The notes: a model not told the origin generated them from the sequence alone. A stretch of 23,561 bases of DNA from DASVEE01 sp036399695 (GCA_036399695.1 DASWMP010000239.1:1-23561), one strand, 5' to 3'. Shown: positions 1-7,336, numbered from the stretch's first letter. Program-made: numbers and translations.

Positions 1-72
1 GAGTGCGGTGGCGCACGCCACCGCTCTGGTACACGTGTAGAAGAGCGGTGGCGTTCGCCACCGCACTCCGAG
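1..72. repeat. Dispersed palindromic element, copy 1
   Basis: The window opens with two near-identical hairpins built on GCGGTGGCG/CGCCACCGC, in opposite order around the perfect palindrome TACACGTGTA (30-39), so the whole unit is one large dyad. A second copy lies at 16898-16970 and shares the trailing CCGAGAT. The organisation resembles REP/BIME-type extragenic repeats. Because it sits at the very edge of the window, its left flank is unknown. Confidence 0.9.
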
Positions 73-91
73 ATACACCGCAAGTAACGGA

Positions 92-1540
92 GTGCGCCGG
101 CGCTCGCAAATCGAAGAAACTTCTCCCGTGAACAAAACGCTCGATCCCGCCGACTGGGCCGCCTTCAGCGCTCTCGCGCATCGCATGGTCGATGACGTCA
201 TCGGCCATCTCTCCACCCTCCGCGACCAGCCGGCCTGGCGGCCGATGCCGGACAGCGTCCGCACCGCCCTCACCGCACCTCTCCCCGAAACGCCGCAGGG
301 CGAGACCGCGGCGTACGAAGACTTCCTCCAGCAGGTCCTCCCCTACCCAAACGGCAACCTCGGGCCGCGCTTCTGGGGATGGGTGCAGGGGAACGGCACC
401 CCGCTCGGGATGATGGCGGACATGCTCGCCTCCGCGCTCAACCCGCACATGGCCGGCTTCAACCAGGCACCGGCGCTCGTCGAGCTACAGGTGCTCGACT
501 GGCTCGCGGAGCTGATGCAGATGCCGAAAGGCACCAGCGGCATCCTCACGAGCGGCGGCACCGTCGCCAACCTCCTCGGCCTGGCCGTGGCCCGTCACGC
601 CAACGCCGGCTTCAACGTCCGCGAGCTCGGTCTGCAGGGACACGAGCATCCGCTCCTCACCGTCTACTGCTCGACCGAAGCACACGGCTGGGCGCGCCGG
701 GCGATGGAAGTCCTCGGCCTGGGCAACGCCGCCCTGCGGCGCATCGGCGTCGACGACCAGTTCCGCATCCGCGTCGACGAGCTGCGCGACGGCATCGCCC
801 GCGACCGCCGCGACGGCCATCGGCCCATCTGCGTCATCGCCACCGCCGGCACCGTGAACACCGGCGCCATCGACGACCTCCCGGCCATCGCCGATCTCTG
901 TCGCGACGAGGACGTCTGGTTCCACGTCGACGGCGCCTTCGGCGCGCTGGCGATGCTCTCGCCGAAGCTGCGCCCGCGCGTCGCCGGGATCGAGCGCGCC
1001 GACTCGCTCGCCTTCGATCTGCACAAGTGGGGCTACCTGCCGTTCGAGGTCGGTTGCGCGCTGGTGCGCGATGCCGAGGCGCATCGGGCGACGTTCGAGC
1101 TGCAGGGAAACTACATCAGTGCGCTCGATCGCGGCGTCATCGCCGGAGGGCTGCCGCTGGCGGAGCGGGGGCTCGAGCTGACGCGCGGGTTCAAGGCGCT
1201 GAAGGTGTGGATGTCGCTCAAGGCGTACGGTGCCGGCGCGCTGGCGGAGCTGATCGAGCAGAACGTCGAACAGGCTGAATACCTCGCGCGCCGCATCGAA
1301 GACGATCCGGACCTCGAGCTCGTCGCGCCGCTCGCGCTCAACGTCGTCTGCTTCCGCCATCGCGGCAACGACGAGCTGAATCGCGAGATCCTCATGCGCC
1401 TGCAGGAGGAGGGAGTGGCGGTCCCGTCGCAGACGCTCATCGGCGGACGCTTCGCCATCCGCGTGGCCATCACGAATCACCGCAGCCGGCTGGAGGACTT
1501 CGACCTGCTGCTCGACGCCGTCAAACGGTGCGCGACATGA
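92..1540 (+). CDS. Group II PLP-dependent decarboxylase family protein
   Basis: This is a 482-residue fold-type I PLP enzyme of the aromatic amino acid/glutamate/diaminobutyrate decarboxylase superfamily. By eye, H198 (STEAHGW) is the residue that stacks on the cofactor ring, D280 (FHVDGAFG) contacts the pyridine nitrogen, and K312 (DLHKWG) is the Schiff-base lysine. The active-site loop before the LTRGFKALKVW stretch has no tyrosine where canonical decarboxylases carry one, so the reaction (decarboxylation or an oxidative variant) and the substrate are open. The start is uncertain: GTG at 92 follows the palindromic repeat, and GTG at 128 would give 470 residues and still keep the whole fold. 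The 3' end overlaps the convergent rimI by 20 nt. It is paralogous to the decarboxylase at 12003-13379 but clearly divergent from it. Confidence 0.85.
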   Translation: MRRRSQIEETSPVNKTLDPADWAAFSALAHRMVDDVIGHLSTLRDQPAWRPMPDSVRTALTAPLPETPQGETAAYEDFLQQVLPYPNGNLGPRFWGWVQGNGTPLGMMADMLASALNPHMAGFNQAPALVELQVLDWLAELMQMPKGTSGILTSGGTVANLLGLAVARHANAGFNVRELGLQGHEHPLLTVYCSTEAHGWARRAMEVLGLGNAALRRIGVDDQFRIRVDELRDGIARDRRDGHRPICVIATAGTVNTGAIDDLPAIADLCRDEDVWFHVDGAFGALAMLSPKLRPRVAGIERADSLAFDLHKWGYLPFEVGCALVRDAEAHRATFELQGNYISALDRGVIAGGLPLAERGLELTRGFKALKVWMSLKAYGAGALAELIEQNVEQAEYLARRIEDDPDLELVAPLALNVVCFRHRGNDELNREILMRLQEEGVAVPSQTLIGGRFAIRVAITNHRSRLEDFDLLLDAVKRCAT

Positions 1541-1961
1541 CGACCGCCGCTTCGCCGTCCGGGTAATAGCGCGGTCGGACGTACGTGGCCTTGAAACCAA
1601 GCTTGCGGTAGAACGCCTGGGCGCCGTCGTTCGACTGGCGCACCTCGAGCGAGACCGACTCGATCCCGTTCTCCTCGGCAAAGGCGAAGCAGCGGGCCAT
1701 CAGCTCGTCGGCGATGCCCTGGCGACGCTCCGGCTCGACGACCGCGATCTTGTTCACGTGCAGCTCCTCGAAGAGCCACATCGAGAAGAGGTAGCCGATC
1801 ACCCGGTCGTCGCGCTTGGCGACGAGGTTCAGCCGACCCGGCGCCTGTAGCTCGCCGTCGAAGAACTCCCGCCGCCAGGGCGCGGGGAAGCTTTCGGACT
1901 CGATGCGGTGGACGGCCGGGACATCCGCCGCCGTCGCCGCAACGATCGTCACGCCATCCAT
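1521..1961 (-). CDS. rimI: Ribosomal-protein-alanine N-acetyltransferase RimI
   Basis: This is a single-domain GNAT acetyltransferase of about 146 residues that transfers acetyl from acetyl-CoA to the N-terminal alanine of ribosomal protein S18. Motif A (HVNKIAVV followed by RRQGIA) forms the acetyl-CoA pyrophosphate loop. LEVRQSN and the later AFYRKLGF supply the family's catalytic glutamate and tyrosine. The start is taken as ATG at 1961: it shares one base with the tsaB stop in a TGATG junction and is preceded by AAGGGG at good spacing. A GTG one codon upstream (1964) is the alternative. Location directly after tsaB is the common bacterial arrangement and supports RimI over a generic GNAT. 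The last 20 nt overlap the convergent decarboxylase gene. Confidence 0.9.
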   Translation of the reverse strand: MDGVTIVAATAADVPAVHRIESESFPAPWRREFFDGELQAPGRLNLVAKRDDRVIGYLFSMWLFEELHVNKIAVVEPERRQGIADELMARCFAFAEENGIESVSLEVRQSNDGAQAFYRKLGFKATYVRPRYYPDGEAAVVMSRTV

Positions 1962-2575
1962 CACGTCCCCTTCTGCTGCAACTTTACTTCCGCCTCAGCC
2001 AGCCGGACGTAGATCGGTGTGACGTCCCGGTAGCGCTCTCCCTCGCCATTCCGTTCCAGCTCCGCGGCGCGCCTGGCGCAGCGCAGCGCCAGGTTGTCGT
2101 GCTGGATCAGCTCCGGAATCCAGAGGAGCTGGTCGATCGAAGAAGTCAGCTCATCGCGCTCGGCCGCCGTGGCGAGGCGTGGCGCCTCCGTCTCCCGCCC
2201 GTCGGCGAAGAGCGAAACGTAGTACTCGGCGCGGCCGGCATCGTCGTACACCATGGCCCGTCCGGACGTCCCGTACGCCGCCGCCTCGTGCGTCGAGATC
2301 GCGCAGACCGGCTTGCGGAGCGCGAGCGCCAGGCCCTGGATCGTCGCCAGGCCGATGCGCACGCCGGTGAAGGAGCCGGGGCCGCGGGTCACGGCGAACA
2401 GGTCGACGGCCCGGCGGTCGACGCCGTTCTCCGTCAGCAGCCAGTCGATGGCGGGCAGCAGCTTCTCGTTGCGCGAGCCCTTCCCCTCCAGCGCCATGGC
2501 GCCGACGAGCACCCTGTCGTTGACGAGAGCGACCGAAAGGATGGAAAGAGAGGTGTCGGCGGCGAGAACGAGCAC
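1961..2575 (-). CDS. tsaB: tRNA N6-threonylcarbamoyladenosine biosynthesis protein TsaB
   Basis: This is a 204-residue ASKHA-fold protein, the non-catalytic partner of TsaD. With TsaD and TsaE it forms the complex that installs t6A at position 37 of ANN-decoding tRNAs. The N-terminal AADTS strand-loop is the degenerate phosphate-binding loop. The signature GPGSFTGVRIGLATIQG (residues 65-81) is nearly invariant in TsaB/TsaD. The start is GTG at 2575, 9 nt after the dCMP deaminase stop, with no visible Shine-Dalgarno, so translation may be coupled to the upstream gene. It runs into rimI with a TGATG junction. No tsaD or tsaE is in the window. Confidence 0.93.
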   Translation of the reverse strand: MLVLAADTSLSILSVALVNDRVLVGAMALEGKGSRNEKLLPAIDWLLTENGVDRRAVDLFAVTRGPGSFTGVRIGLATIQGLALALRKPVCAISTHEAAAYGTSGRAMVYDDAGRAEYYVSLFADGRETEAPRLATAAERDELTSSIDQLLWIPELIQHDNLALRCARRAAELERNGEGERYRDVTPIYVRLAEAEVKLQQKGT

Positions 2576-2584
2576 GCGCGGATT

Positions 2585-3022
2585 TTACGCGGATACCGGG
2601 GCGGGCATGCCGAGGTCGATCAGCTCGATCCCGATCTCCCGGGCCACCTCGCGCGAACGCTCGTCGCGGTAGAACTCACCGTAATAGATGCGCCGGATGC
2701 CGGAGTTCGCGATCAGCTTGAAGCAGTTCCAGCAGGGAGAAGCTGTCGTGTAAAGCTCACTCCCCTCGATCGACACACCATTCTTGGCCGCCTGCAGGAT
2801 CGCATTGGCCTCGGCGTGCACGGTCGTGACGCAGTGCCCGTCCTCGATGACGCAACCGACGTCCTCGCAGTGCGGAAGGCCCCGCACCGATCCGTTGTAG
2901 CCGGTCGACAGGACCGTCCGGTCCCGGACGATGACCGCCCCGACATGCTTCCGCGGACAGGTAGCCCGGGTCGCGGCCTGATGGGCGATGCCCATGAAGT
3001 ATTGGTTCCAGTCTGCTCTCAT
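2585..3022 (-). CDS. dCMP deaminase (ComEB-like zinc cytidine deaminase family)
   Basis: This 145-residue enzyme is predicted to convert dCMP to dUMP, feeding dTMP synthesis. The zinc site is complete: HAE (69-71) gives a histidine ligand and the proton-shuttling glutamate, and PCWNC (96-100) gives two cysteine ligands. The family's CPRKHVGAVIV and GYNGSVRGLPHC segments bind substrate. The frame stays open to 3163, but the extra residues come from the repeat arm at 3047-3084, and homology begins at MRADWNQYF, so ATG 3022 is the start. There is no Shine-Dalgarno; TACAAT lies 10 nt upstream. It heads a three-gene operon with tsaB and rimI. Confidence 0.92.
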   Translation of the reverse strand: MRADWNQYFMGIAHQAATRATCPRKHVGAVIVRDRTVLSTGYNGSVRGLPHCEDVGCVIEDGHCVTTVHAEANAILQAAKNGVSIEGSELYTTASPCWNCFKLIANSGIRRIYYGEFYRDERSREVAREIGIELIDLGMPAPVSA

Positions 3023-3032
3023 GACGGGCGGG

Positions 3033-3038
3033 ATTGTA
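3033..3038 (-). promoter_or_regulatory. Candidate -10 of dCMP deaminase-tsaB-rimI operon
   Basis: On the minus strand TACAAT (5 of 6 to consensus) ends 10 nt before the ATG at 3022. Transcription starting 6-7 nt after it would leave a leader of only 3-4 nt. There is no convincing -35 at the usual distance, where the repeat arm lies. Confidence 0.45.
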
Positions 3039-3046
3039 CGCGAGAC

Positions 3047-3172
3047 GGTTGGGCGGTTGGCGGTTGGGCGGTTGGGCGGTTGGGCAGAGGCGAGACTTCT
3101 GGTTTGCGGCCTGAGAAGACCCGACCAGGGTTTCGGGACCTCCGCCAACCGCCCAACTGCCAACCGCCCAAC
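3047..3172. repeat. TTGGGCGG-type inverted repeat hairpin (intergenic)
   Basis: The left arm (3047-3084) is a run of GGTTGGGC/GGTTGGC units. The right arm (3142-3172) holds the reverse-complement CCGCCAAC/CGCCCAAC units. They are separated by about 57 nt of unrelated sequence. The same motif, in heptamer form, occurs in frame inside a glycosyltransferase gene at 17470-17542, and a possible partial copy ends the window at 23524-23540. Confidence 0.85.
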
Positions 3173-3430
3173 TCGATTTCTACGGTTTTCCGTACGCCCT
3201 TCTTCAACTTTCCGTTTTGCGGCGGGGCGGAGGGGGGACGGGTCAAATCGTTACAAGGCGGGTCGTAAATCGGGCACTCGGACTTATTTGCATTTATGCA
3301 CGAGAACATCAGAGCTGCTTCGCCCAAATATGCTGTTCAGTCATATTTGAAGTGTCTAAGTGCTCGATTCCTCAGCACTTACAACTATGCGCTTCATTCC
3401 AATAATGATCGATTTGGGGGCAGTTTTTCG
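3173..3430. other. AT-richer gene-free region with a perfect stem-loop
   Basis: This is noticeably less GC-rich than the rest of the window and has no coding signal. Its clearest structure is a perfect 8-bp stem, TAAGTGCT (3357-3364) with AGCACTTA (3374-3381), around a 9-nt loop. It lies about 50 nt upstream of the -35 of the M23 gene and could be an operator or an upstream transcript end; there is no T-tract. I see nothing else here. Confidence 0.5.
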
Positions 3431-3459
3431 TTGACTCGCCCGGCCCACTTGCACACAAT
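3431..3459 (+). promoter_or_regulatory. Sigma-70-type promoter of the M23 endopeptidase gene
   Basis: TTGACT (3431-3436) and CACAAT (3454-3459) are separated by exactly 17 nt (5/6 and 4/6 to consensus). A start near 3466 leaves a leader of about 50 nt ending in AGGAG (3507-3511), 5 nt before the ATG at 3517. Confidence 0.65.
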
Positions 3460-3516
3460 ACGCGCTCTACCACGGCCCTTAGGTTTTACAAAAAGTTCGA
3501 GTTCTCAGGAGCATGC

Positions 3517-4389
3517 ATGAATAAGCGCTACTCAACGATCATCTTTGTCCCGCACGCGCGGGCCAAGTTCCGAAAGTTGAAAGTGTCGCACCGCCTGCTC
3601 TTCTCGATCGTTTCGCTCGTCACCTCCTCTCTCTGTCTGTCGACGTTCTTCTCGGTGCAGTACTTCACCTCCCTGTCGCAGACCCACGAGCTTTCGAAGC
3701 TCCGGCGTGAGAACAAAGAGCTTCAGGTGGCGAACGAGCAGTTCGGCAATTCGGTCGAATCGCTCCGGACTCAGCTCCGAACGGTCGAGGACAGGACACG
3801 CAAGCTGGCGATCATCGCCGGTATCACGACACTGGACGAGACGAGCCAGGGTGGCTCGGGCGGCGTCCGCAACGACGAGATCACCAACCCGTACCGCGAC
3901 GACGTCGACAAGATGAGCTTCCGCTCCTCCCGGGTGGCGAAGGATCTGTCGGTGCTGGAGCAGAAGTTCGTTGCCCAGTCACAGCTTCTCTCTTCGACGC
4001 CCTCCATCGCCCCGGTCCGCGGCATCCTCACGGACGGCTTCGGCGGCCGCTCGGACCCGTTCACCGGTGAGTCCGGCCAGCACAACGCCATCGACGTCTC
4101 GGCCGCCGTCGGCGCGCCGGTCCGCTCCCCTGCCGACGGCATCGTCGTCAAGGCCGAATGGGCCAACGGCTACGGCAACGTGGTCTACCTCTCCCACGGC
4201 TACGGCTACTCGACCCGCTACGGCCACCTCAGCCAGTTCGGCGTCCGCCCCGGCCAGCGCATCAAGCGCGGCGACGTGATCGGCTACGTCGGCTCGACCG
4301 GCCGCTCCACCGGCCCCCACCTCCACTACGAGGTGCGCGTGAACAACAACCCGGTCAACCCGCTCGAGTACATCCTCAACGCGTTCTAA
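3517..4389 (+). CDS. Membrane-anchored M23 peptidoglycan DD-metalloendopeptidase with coiled coil
   Basis: This is a 290-residue envelope protein. A short basic N-terminus is followed by one membrane segment (about 26-48), a charged heptad-like coiled coil (about 55-98), a Ser/Gly linker, and a C-terminal LytM/M23 domain (about 165-286). The zinc ligands H189 and D193 (HNAID) and H270 (HLHYE), plus catalytic-site H237 (YGHLS) and H268, are all present, so it should be an active hydrolase of peptide cross-links, unlike degenerate EnvC/NlpD-type activators. The topology puts the domain in the periplasm. ATG 3517 is chosen for its AGGAG at 5-nt spacing; an out-of-frame ATG lies 4 nt upstream. 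The last codon and stop lie inside the 42-nt inverted repeat. Role inferred: cell-wall remodelling. Confidence 0.92.
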   Translation: MNKRYSTIIFVPHARAKFRKLKVSHRLLFSIVSLVTSSLCLSTFFSVQYFTSLSQTHELSKLRRENKELQVANEQFGNSVESLRTQLRTVEDRTRKLAIIAGITTLDETSQGGSGGVRNDEITNPYRDDVDKMSFRSSRVAKDLSVLEQKFVAQSQLLSSTPSIAPVRGILTDGFGGRSDPFTGESGQHNAIDVSAAVGAPVRSPADGIVVKAEWANGYGNVVYLSHGYGYSTRYGHLSQFGVRPGQRIKRGDVIGYVGSTGRSTGPHLHYEVRVNNNPVNPLEYILNAF

Positions 4390-4537
4390 TCCTGAGGAGC
4401 GAAGCGACGAAGGATCAACGGAGCTTCAGCTACACAGTAAGAAAGCCGCCCTCGGGCGGCTTTTTTGTTTGGGCTTCGGCCACTGCGTCGCTGGGGCTCC
4501 ATTGATCCTTCGTCGCTTCGCTCCTCAGGATTAGAAC
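4383..4537. repeat. 42-nt inverted repeat spanning two convergent stop codons
   Basis: Arms 4383-4424 and 4496-4537 are reverse complements at 41 of 42 positions. Their core reads CCTGAGGAGCGAAGCGACGA. Each arm begins with GTTCTAA, so both convergent genes take their final Phe codon and TAA stop from the repeat. The 71-nt interior holds the intrinsic terminator at 4443-4470. Confidence 0.93.
4443..4470 (+). terminator. Rho-independent terminator
   Basis: An 8-bp stem AAGCCGCC/GGCGGCTT with a CTCG loop runs into TTTTTTGTTT. It ends transcription of the M23 gene. On the opposite strand the same stem is followed by TTTCTT, so it may also serve the convergent gene less efficiently. Confidence 0.93.
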
Positions 4538-6282
4538 AGCCGGTGCCCCACCATCCCCTGTTCGTCGATCTCCGTGGTGAACAGCCAGCCCACCACATCG
4601 CCCGGGACAAAGTCATCGCCGGGGTACTTGGTGAGATCGAAGGCCGACGAGCCGTGGGTCACGATGTCCGGCCTCGAGGCCGCCACCGCGGCGATGCGCT
4701 TCACCCAGATCTCGAAGTTCGCCGGGCGCAGGTCGACCCAGCCGGTGCGGGCGTACTTGTCCACCGACTCCTCATCCAGCGCCACCTCAGGGAGGGGCGG
4801 GATGTTCACGCGCGGGCCGCGGGTCAGCGAGAACTTGCCGTCCACTTCGCGCAGCAGCGGGATGCCGATGGTGATGATGGTGCTGGCCACGCGCGGGTTG
4901 TCGCTGAGATAGCGCTCCACGCGGTGCTGCCAGGCCGTGGCGTCGAACGCCGTCATCTCGTCGATCGACTTCGTCCCGGCCGCCTGCAGCAGCAGATACG
5001 CCTCTGCCAGGAGCTTCGACAGCTTCGGCGGCCCCAGGTGGCCGACGGCGATCGACGGGAGCACTTCCCCGGAGAGCGCCTGTTCGAGGTCCTGCATCTG
5101 GCGGATGGCCCGCTCGCGCAGCACGCCGGCGCGGTAGCTGGGATCGGTGATCGCGCCGTCGATGGCCGACAGCACGTCACGGCCCGTCGAGGCGCCGAGG
5201 ATCTCGAGCACCGCCGTGCGGGCCACTTCCTCCGGCGTGACGTACTCCATCTGCCGCGGGTAGGTGATGGCCTGGAACTCGCCGATCGAGAAGAAGCCGT
5301 TCTCTCCGGTATCGGCGCCGATGATCTCCAGCGGCACGTCGCGACCTTCGAAGCGCTCGTACGACTCCGGCGGCTGATGCGTGACGAGGGCGCCGTCGAG
5401 CGGCTCGACCTTCGGGCTGACGAGGTACGCCGGCTGGCGTCCGCCCCGGCCCGCGAGCTTCACGTGCGTCCGGCCGAGGCGCTTGAAGCCGATCATGGCC
5501 CCCGGTTTCACTTCCTTGATGATCGTGCCGTGCTTGTCGGACGACGGCGTGCGCGCCAGCAGGAACAGCAGCCCCGTGTGCGCGAAGCCGATGGCCGACT
5601 TTGCCAGCAGTTGCAGCGACGGCTTGTCTTCGCTGTGCGTGTACGGGATGTTGATCCCCATGCCGCCGGTGCCGGTCGTGCCGACTTTCACGTAGACGCG
5701 TACCGACGTCTCCTCGATCGTGCGCTGCAGGAAGAGGATGTGCCGCGTGATCTGCGGGACGCCCTGCGACACCAGCAGCTCGCGCACCGAGCGGATCAGG
5801 TCCGGCAGCTTCGCCGACTCCCCTCCTTCGACGGCATCGAGCAGCACCTTCGTCCTGCGGGCGCTGTTGAATTCGTCCGCGCCGGCCTGGTAGCTGATGG
5901 CGGTTGCCGTGTTGATGCAGTCGACGATCACGTCCGGCTTGTACTTGTCCACCACCTGGAACAACGCCGACGCCCGGAAGTCGATCGTCGGCGAGAAGAC
6001 CTCGGCGAACAGCTCGTCGAAGTACTCCTTCTTCGAGATCAGCTCCTCGCGCGGGATGCCCTGCAGCGACTGCGGGAGGAAGACGTTGCCCGGCGCGGCG
6101 ATGAGCTCCACGTCGAGGTCGTCCAGACGGGTGATCGCTTCGTCGACTTCCGCCGGCGTGAGCGCGGCGATGACTATGCGTTTCGGCAGCAGCTCGCGGG
6201 CGGCTTCGCGCGCCACCTGCTCGCCGACCATGCCGGCCCCGCCGAGGATGAGGAGAGTCTCGGCGGACGACCTACGAGTCAA
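4531..6282 (-). CDS. Uncharacterised Rossmann-fold NAD(P)-binding protein
   Basis: This 583-residue protein starts with a dinucleotide-binding fold: LLILGGAGMVGEQVAREAAR at the N-terminus, then an acidic stretch and a KPDVIVDCINTAT strand typical of extended-SDR/saccharopine-reductase-like proteins. The remaining two-thirds match no family I can name. GTTGTGGMGINIPYTHSEDK in the middle looks like a conserved glycine-rich active-site segment. There is no signal peptide or membrane segment, so it is probably cytosolic. TTG 6282 is preferred as start because a strong AGGAGGAG sits just upstream; GTG 6297 would overlap that ribosome site. The gene overlaps the trxB 3' end by 11 nt, implying co-translation. 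It ends inside the 42-nt inverted repeat. The substrate is unknown; an NAD(P)-dependent reductase or epimerase is only a possibility. Confidence 0.8.
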   Translation of the reverse strand: MTRRSSAETLLILGGAGMVGEQVAREAARELLPKRIVIAALTPAEVDEAITRLDDLDVELIAAPGNVFLPQSLQGIPREELISKKEYFDELFAEVFSPTIDFRASALFQVVDKYKPDVIVDCINTATAISYQAGADEFNSARRTKVLLDAVEGGESAKLPDLIRSVRELLVSQGVPQITRHILFLQRTIEETSVRVYVKVGTTGTGGMGINIPYTHSEDKPSLQLLAKSAIGFAHTGLLFLLARTPSSDKHGTIIKEVKPGAMIGFKRLGRTHVKLAGRGGRQPAYLVSPKVEPLDGALVTHQPPESYERFEGRDVPLEIIGADTGENGFFSIGEFQAITYPRQMEYVTPEEVARTAVLEILGASTGRDVLSAIDGAITDPSYRAGVLRERAIRQMQDLEQALSGEVLPSIAVGHLGPPKLSKLLAEAYLLLQAAGTKSIDEMTAFDATAWQHRVERYLSDNPRVASTIITIGIPLLREVDGKFSLTRGPRVNIPPLPEVALDEESVDKYARTGWVDLRPANFEIWVKRIAAVAASRPDIVTHGSSAFDLTKYPGDDFVPGDVVGWLFTTEIDEQGMVGHRLF

Positions 6283-7267
6283 CGTTCTCCTCCTCACCCT
6301 TTTCCAGGCCCCAGCGCTCTGTGATCCGCTCGTGTGTCAGCCAGCGCTCCGTGTCGAGCGCCGCCTGGCAGCCACTGCCCGCGGCCGTGATGGCCTGGCG
6401 GTAGATGTGGTCGACCACGTCACCGCAGGCAAAGACGCCCTGGATGTTCGTGCCCGTGGAGTGGCGGTGCGGCAGGAGGATGTAGCCCCGCTCGTCGAGC
6501 GTGAGCTGTCCTTCGTACGGTTTGGTGTTCGGGACGTGACCGATGGCGACGAAAAGCCCCTGCGCCGGCAGCTCACTCACCTCGTCCGTCTTCGTGTTGC
6601 GGAGCTTGAGGGCGGTGACGCCTCCCTCTTTCGTGCCGATGACTTCCTCGACGGTCGAGTTGAAGATGAACTCGATCTTCGGGTTCGACAGCGCCCGCTC
6701 CTGCATGATCTTCGAGGCGCGCAGCTCTTCGCGGCGATGGACGATCGTGACCTTCTTCGCGAATTTCGTGAGGAAGGTGGCCTCTTCCATCGCCGAGTCG
6801 CCGCCGCCGACCACCACGATCTCCCGCTCCTTGAAGAAGAAGCCGTCGCAGGTCGCGCAGTAGGAGATGCCGAAGCCCTGCAGTTCTTTTTCGCTCGGGA
6901 TGTTGAGCTGCATCGCCGACGCGCCGCTGGCGATGATGACCGCCTCGGCCTCGTAGATCTTCTGGTCGGTGCGGATCTCGAACGGATGCGTGCGGAAGTT
7001 GACGCTCTCGACCTGCTCGAGCGCGCGGAAGACGGCGCCGAAGCGCTCCGCCTGCTGCCGCATCAGGTCCATCAGCTTCGGCCCGAGGATCCCTTCCGGG
7101 AACCCGGGGTAGTTTTCGACGTCGGTCGTGATCGTGAGCTGCCCGCCGGGCTGCATGCCCTCGAGCACGAGAGGGATGATGTTCGCGCGTGAGAGGTAGA
7201 GGGCAGCAGTGCAGCCAGCCGGCCCCGACCCGATCACGACGACTTTGTGCGTGTTGTCGCGTTCCAT
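6272..7267 (-). CDS. trxB: Thioredoxin-disulfide reductase
   Basis: This is a 331-residue low-molecular-weight flavoprotein that uses NADPH to reduce thioredoxin. It has the FAD-binding GSGPAG (13-18), the redox-active CATC (137-140) in YCATCDGFFF, the NADPH-binding GGGDSA (154-159), the phosphate-recognising HRRE (177-180), and a C-terminal FAD segment beginning GDVVDHIYRQA. The length is close to family norm. The frame is open to 7525, but the extension is antisense to the secreted-protein gene and lacks homology. ATG 7267 is preferred over ATG 7279 because the latter lies within a TACAAT -10-like hexamer. The downstream gene overlaps by 11 nt, so the pair forms an operon. Confidence 0.95.
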   Translation of the reverse strand: MERDNTHKVVVIGSGPAGCTAALYLSRANIIPLVLEGMQPGGQLTITTDVENYPGFPEGILGPKLMDLMRQQAERFGAVFRALEQVESVNFRTHPFEIRTDQKIYEAEAVIIASGASAMQLNIPSEKELQGFGISYCATCDGFFFKEREIVVVGGGDSAMEEATFLTKFAKKVTIVHRREELRASKIMQERALSNPKIEFIFNSTVEEVIGTKEGGVTALKLRNTKTDEVSELPAQGLFVAIGHVPNTKPYEGQLTLDERGYILLPHRHSTGTNIQGVFACGDVVDHIYRQAITAAGSGCQAALDTERWLTHERITERWGLEKGEEENVDS

Positions 7268-7277
7268 GACGGCGCGC

Positions 7278-7283
7278 ATTGTA
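7278..7283 (-). promoter_or_regulatory. Candidate -10 for trxB
   Basis: TACAAT on the minus strand ends 10 nt before ATG 7267, the same spacing as at the dCMP deaminase gene. No good -35 is visible at 16-18 nt, and no Shine-Dalgarno precedes the start, so a 3-4-nt leader is inferred. Confidence 0.45.
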
Positions 7284-7306
7284 TCGCGCGAGCCACGGCC
7301 GCATTT

Positions 7307-7336
7307 CCTGCCCGAAAGGATGGCCTGCCGGGCAGG
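7307..7336 (-). terminator. Intergenic hairpin after the secreted-protein gene
   Basis: CCTGCCCG (7307-7314) pairs with CGGGCAGG (7329-7336) around a 14-nt loop. It lies 24 nt beyond the stop of the upstream minus-strand gene and just before the trxB -10. It lacks a T-tract, so it may attenuate or protect an mRNA end and not be a true intrinsic terminator. Confidence 0.35.

Noticed and set aside
3023..3163. N-terminal extension of dCMP deaminase
   Set aside because: The extra 47 residues translate the repeat arm; family homology begins at the ATG at 3022.
3296..3520. Short open frame upstream of the M23 gene
   Set aside because: It overlaps the promoter and leader of the M23 gene, has no ribosome site and no recognisable domain.
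4465..6324. 619-codon open frame on + opposite the Rossmann protein
   Set aside because: Antisense to a gene with clear motifs and a strong ribosome site; composition is Arg/His/Ala-rich low complexity typical of shadow frames in GC-rich DNA.
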